13,256 bases of DNA. Source: Acidimicrobiia bacterium. Lineage in GTDB: Bacteria; Actinomycetota; Acidimicrobiia; Acidimicrobiales; Hopanoidiivorantaceae. A model generated the notes under the pieces. It saw nothing but the letters and a program-made list of their open reading frames with translations. It did no database searches and was not told the origin of the DNA. Below, one piece after another: positions 12,229-13,256 of the stretch; within the stretch, counting starts at the first letter, position 1, and each line of letters opens with the position of its first letter. The position numbers and the translations under genes were made by a program. The stretch covers positions 1 to 13,256 of the forward strand of contig JAHRAM010000021.1 of NCBI GenBank assembly GCA_020027305.1. Direction: 5' to 3'.

Positions 12229-13191
12229 TCAATATCTCAAATCTGGATATACTGGCCCAAGCAACTCCTCGCTGTTGCAAAACCTTTTGACATTTTCTTT
12301 AATGCGGTCAACGAGCAGGGCAATTCCCATTTCAGGAGTGTTTGCAGTGTGAGGAGTGATTATGCAGTTTGGCAAATTCCATAGGGGGTGGTCGTCGGGA
12401 AGAGGCTCTGGCTCTGTGACATCTAAACCCGCCCCAGCAATCGCATCTGTAGAAAGTGCTTCTACCAAAGCATTGGTGTCAATGTGTTTTCCTCTTGCTA
12501 CATTTATGAGCCAGCAGTTTTTCTTCATAACCGAAAGCGCTTTTTTGTTGATGATGTTTTCAGTTTCTTTTGTTAGAGAAAGTGCCAGCACAACTGAGTC
12601 AGCTTTTTGATATAGGTTCGCCAGAGCCTCAGGAGTGTGGATTTCAATCTTTGTTGCCCCTGTTTCATTTAAAGAAATCCCCAAAGGTCTCTTATGTCGG
12701 CGCACTATATGAATATTGCATTCAAAGGGCAAGAGGAGCTTAACAAGTTCTTCGGCAATCCCTCCACCGCCAATTATTAAAACGGTAGCACCAATAAGAT
12801 TTTCACCAATTGGCGCCTCCCAAGATTTTGCCAAAATATAAGTGTTGAGTTGACGAAACCCTGCAAGCATTAGGGCAAGCGCCATTTCAGCAACTGGTCT
12901 GGCATAGACACCTTTGCCACAAGTCCATTTATATTTTTTCTTGTACTGAGCCAGCACCTCTAAAAAAGGCTCAATCCCAGCGTATGGAAGTTGAATCCAT
13001 TCTAGGTTTGGTGAATAATCTGGGTGGTTCTCATCAAGTATTTCTGCCAGCCGTTCTGGTTTAAAAGGGCGGGCAAAGATTAGCCCTTCTGCCTTGTTGT
13101 GGGCAACAAGTTCTGCCCCACCTTCTTTAATAGCATTCTCTAGTTGAGAAATTACGCGCTTACTACAATCAAGCGAGATTAGGCGAGACAC
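12229..13191 (-). CDS. D-isomer-specific 2-hydroxyacid dehydrogenase
   Basis: NAD(P)-dependent dehydrogenase of the D-2-hydroxyacid (PGDH/glyoxylate-hydroxypyruvate reductase-like) family, 320 residues. The N-terminal catalytic part has LEWIQLPYAGIEPF (63-76) and the GVYARPVAEMALALMLA helix (94-110). The nucleotide-binding motif is GGGGIAEE (141-148), followed by HIVRRHKRP (161-169), whose Arg residues after strand 2 hint at NADP(H). Catalytic residues are Arg233 (NVARG), Glu262 (TEPEPLP) and His281 (TPHTANTPEM); the last motif is common in actinobacterial members. Substrate is unknown. The start is GTG at 13191; no Met lies near the N-terminus and the family alignment begins here. It is 84 bases upstream of the DUF1801 gene in the same direction, so co-transcription is possible. 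Confidence 0.88.
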   Translation of the reverse strand: MSRLISLDCSKRVISQLENAIKEGGAELVAHNKAEGLIFARPFKPERLAEILDENHPDYSPNLEWIQLPYAGIEPFLEVLAQYKKKYKWTCGKGVYARPVAEMALALMLAGFRQLNTYILAKSWEAPIGENLIGATVLIIGGGGIAEELVKLLLPFECNIHIVRRHKRPLGISLNETGATKIEIHTPEALANLYQKADSVVLALSLTKETENIINKKALSVMKKNCWLINVARGKHIDTNALVEALSTDAIAGAGLDVTEPEPLPDDHPLWNLPNCIITPHTANTPEMGIALLVDRIKENVKRFCNSEELLGPVYPDLRY

Positions 13192-13256
13192 AGTTTGGAT
13201 ATTTTAAGAAGTTGGGTCGCAATTATTTATTAAGACAATTTATTACGACATTATTT
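13192..13256. other. A+T-rich upstream region at the window end
   Basis: Sixty-five bases before the GTG start of the dehydrogenase. They contain a degenerate repeat of caattatttattaaga/caatttattacga and no promoter that I can support. Confidence 0.3.

Overview
The window is A+T-rich (about 40% GC by eye) but its gene content is actinobacterial: a class II DAHP synthase, the three-gene block histidine phosphatase / DUF3090 / SCO1664-family that in actinobacteria usually sits near mycothiol genes, and a squalene block of the actinobacterial type (hpnC-hpnD-hpnE plus a polyprenyl diphosphate synthase with a DDLLG second motif). I read it as a contig from an uncultured low-GC actinobacterium. 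The genus cannot be fixed from the sequence.

Layout. 1-1000: the 5' part of a class II DAHP synthase gene on the minus strand, cut by a 47-bp perfect inverted repeat that reaches base 1; this looks like a foldback (amplification or assembly) chimera rather than biology. Just upstream of the gene lies a 15-codon open reading frame with an unusually strong Shine-Dalgarno sequence and three Phe codons in its last six codons, a candidate attenuation leader peptide. 1121-3264 (minus): a probable operon of a histidine-phosphatase-family enzyme with a repetitive Lys/Ser/Pro/Ala tail, a DUF3090 protein, and a kinase-like SCO1664-family protein starting at TTG inside the previous gene. 3265-3517: a gene-free stretch with three different short tandem duplications. 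3518-4852: a small single-pass membrane protein (minus) divergent from a repeat-containing lipoprotein (plus), both of unknown function. 4959-5964 (plus): a 36-residue one-helix membrane peptide overlapping an SDR oxidoreductase. 5999-6733 (minus): a second SDR, convergent with the first.

6999-11730 (plus): the main metabolic unit. The polyprenyl synthase is expected to make FPP, HpnD couples two FPP to presqualene diphosphate, HpnC converts that to hydroxysqualene, and HpnE reduces it to squalene. No squalene-hopene cyclase or hopanoid-tailoring gene is in the window, so the end product is open. The rest is a DUF1801 protein and a D-2-hydroxyacid dehydrogenase, both minus.

Two traits recur. 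Most genes have weak or no Shine-Dalgarno sequence. Several otherwise standard enzymes (the first SDR, HpnD, HpnE, the phosphatase) carry low-complexity, Ser/Asn/Lys-rich insertions or tails. The most interesting candidate is the Phe-rich leader peptide with mutually exclusive RNA stems in front of the DAHP synthase gene. I found no CRISPR array, tRNA, rRNA, transposase or phage gene.
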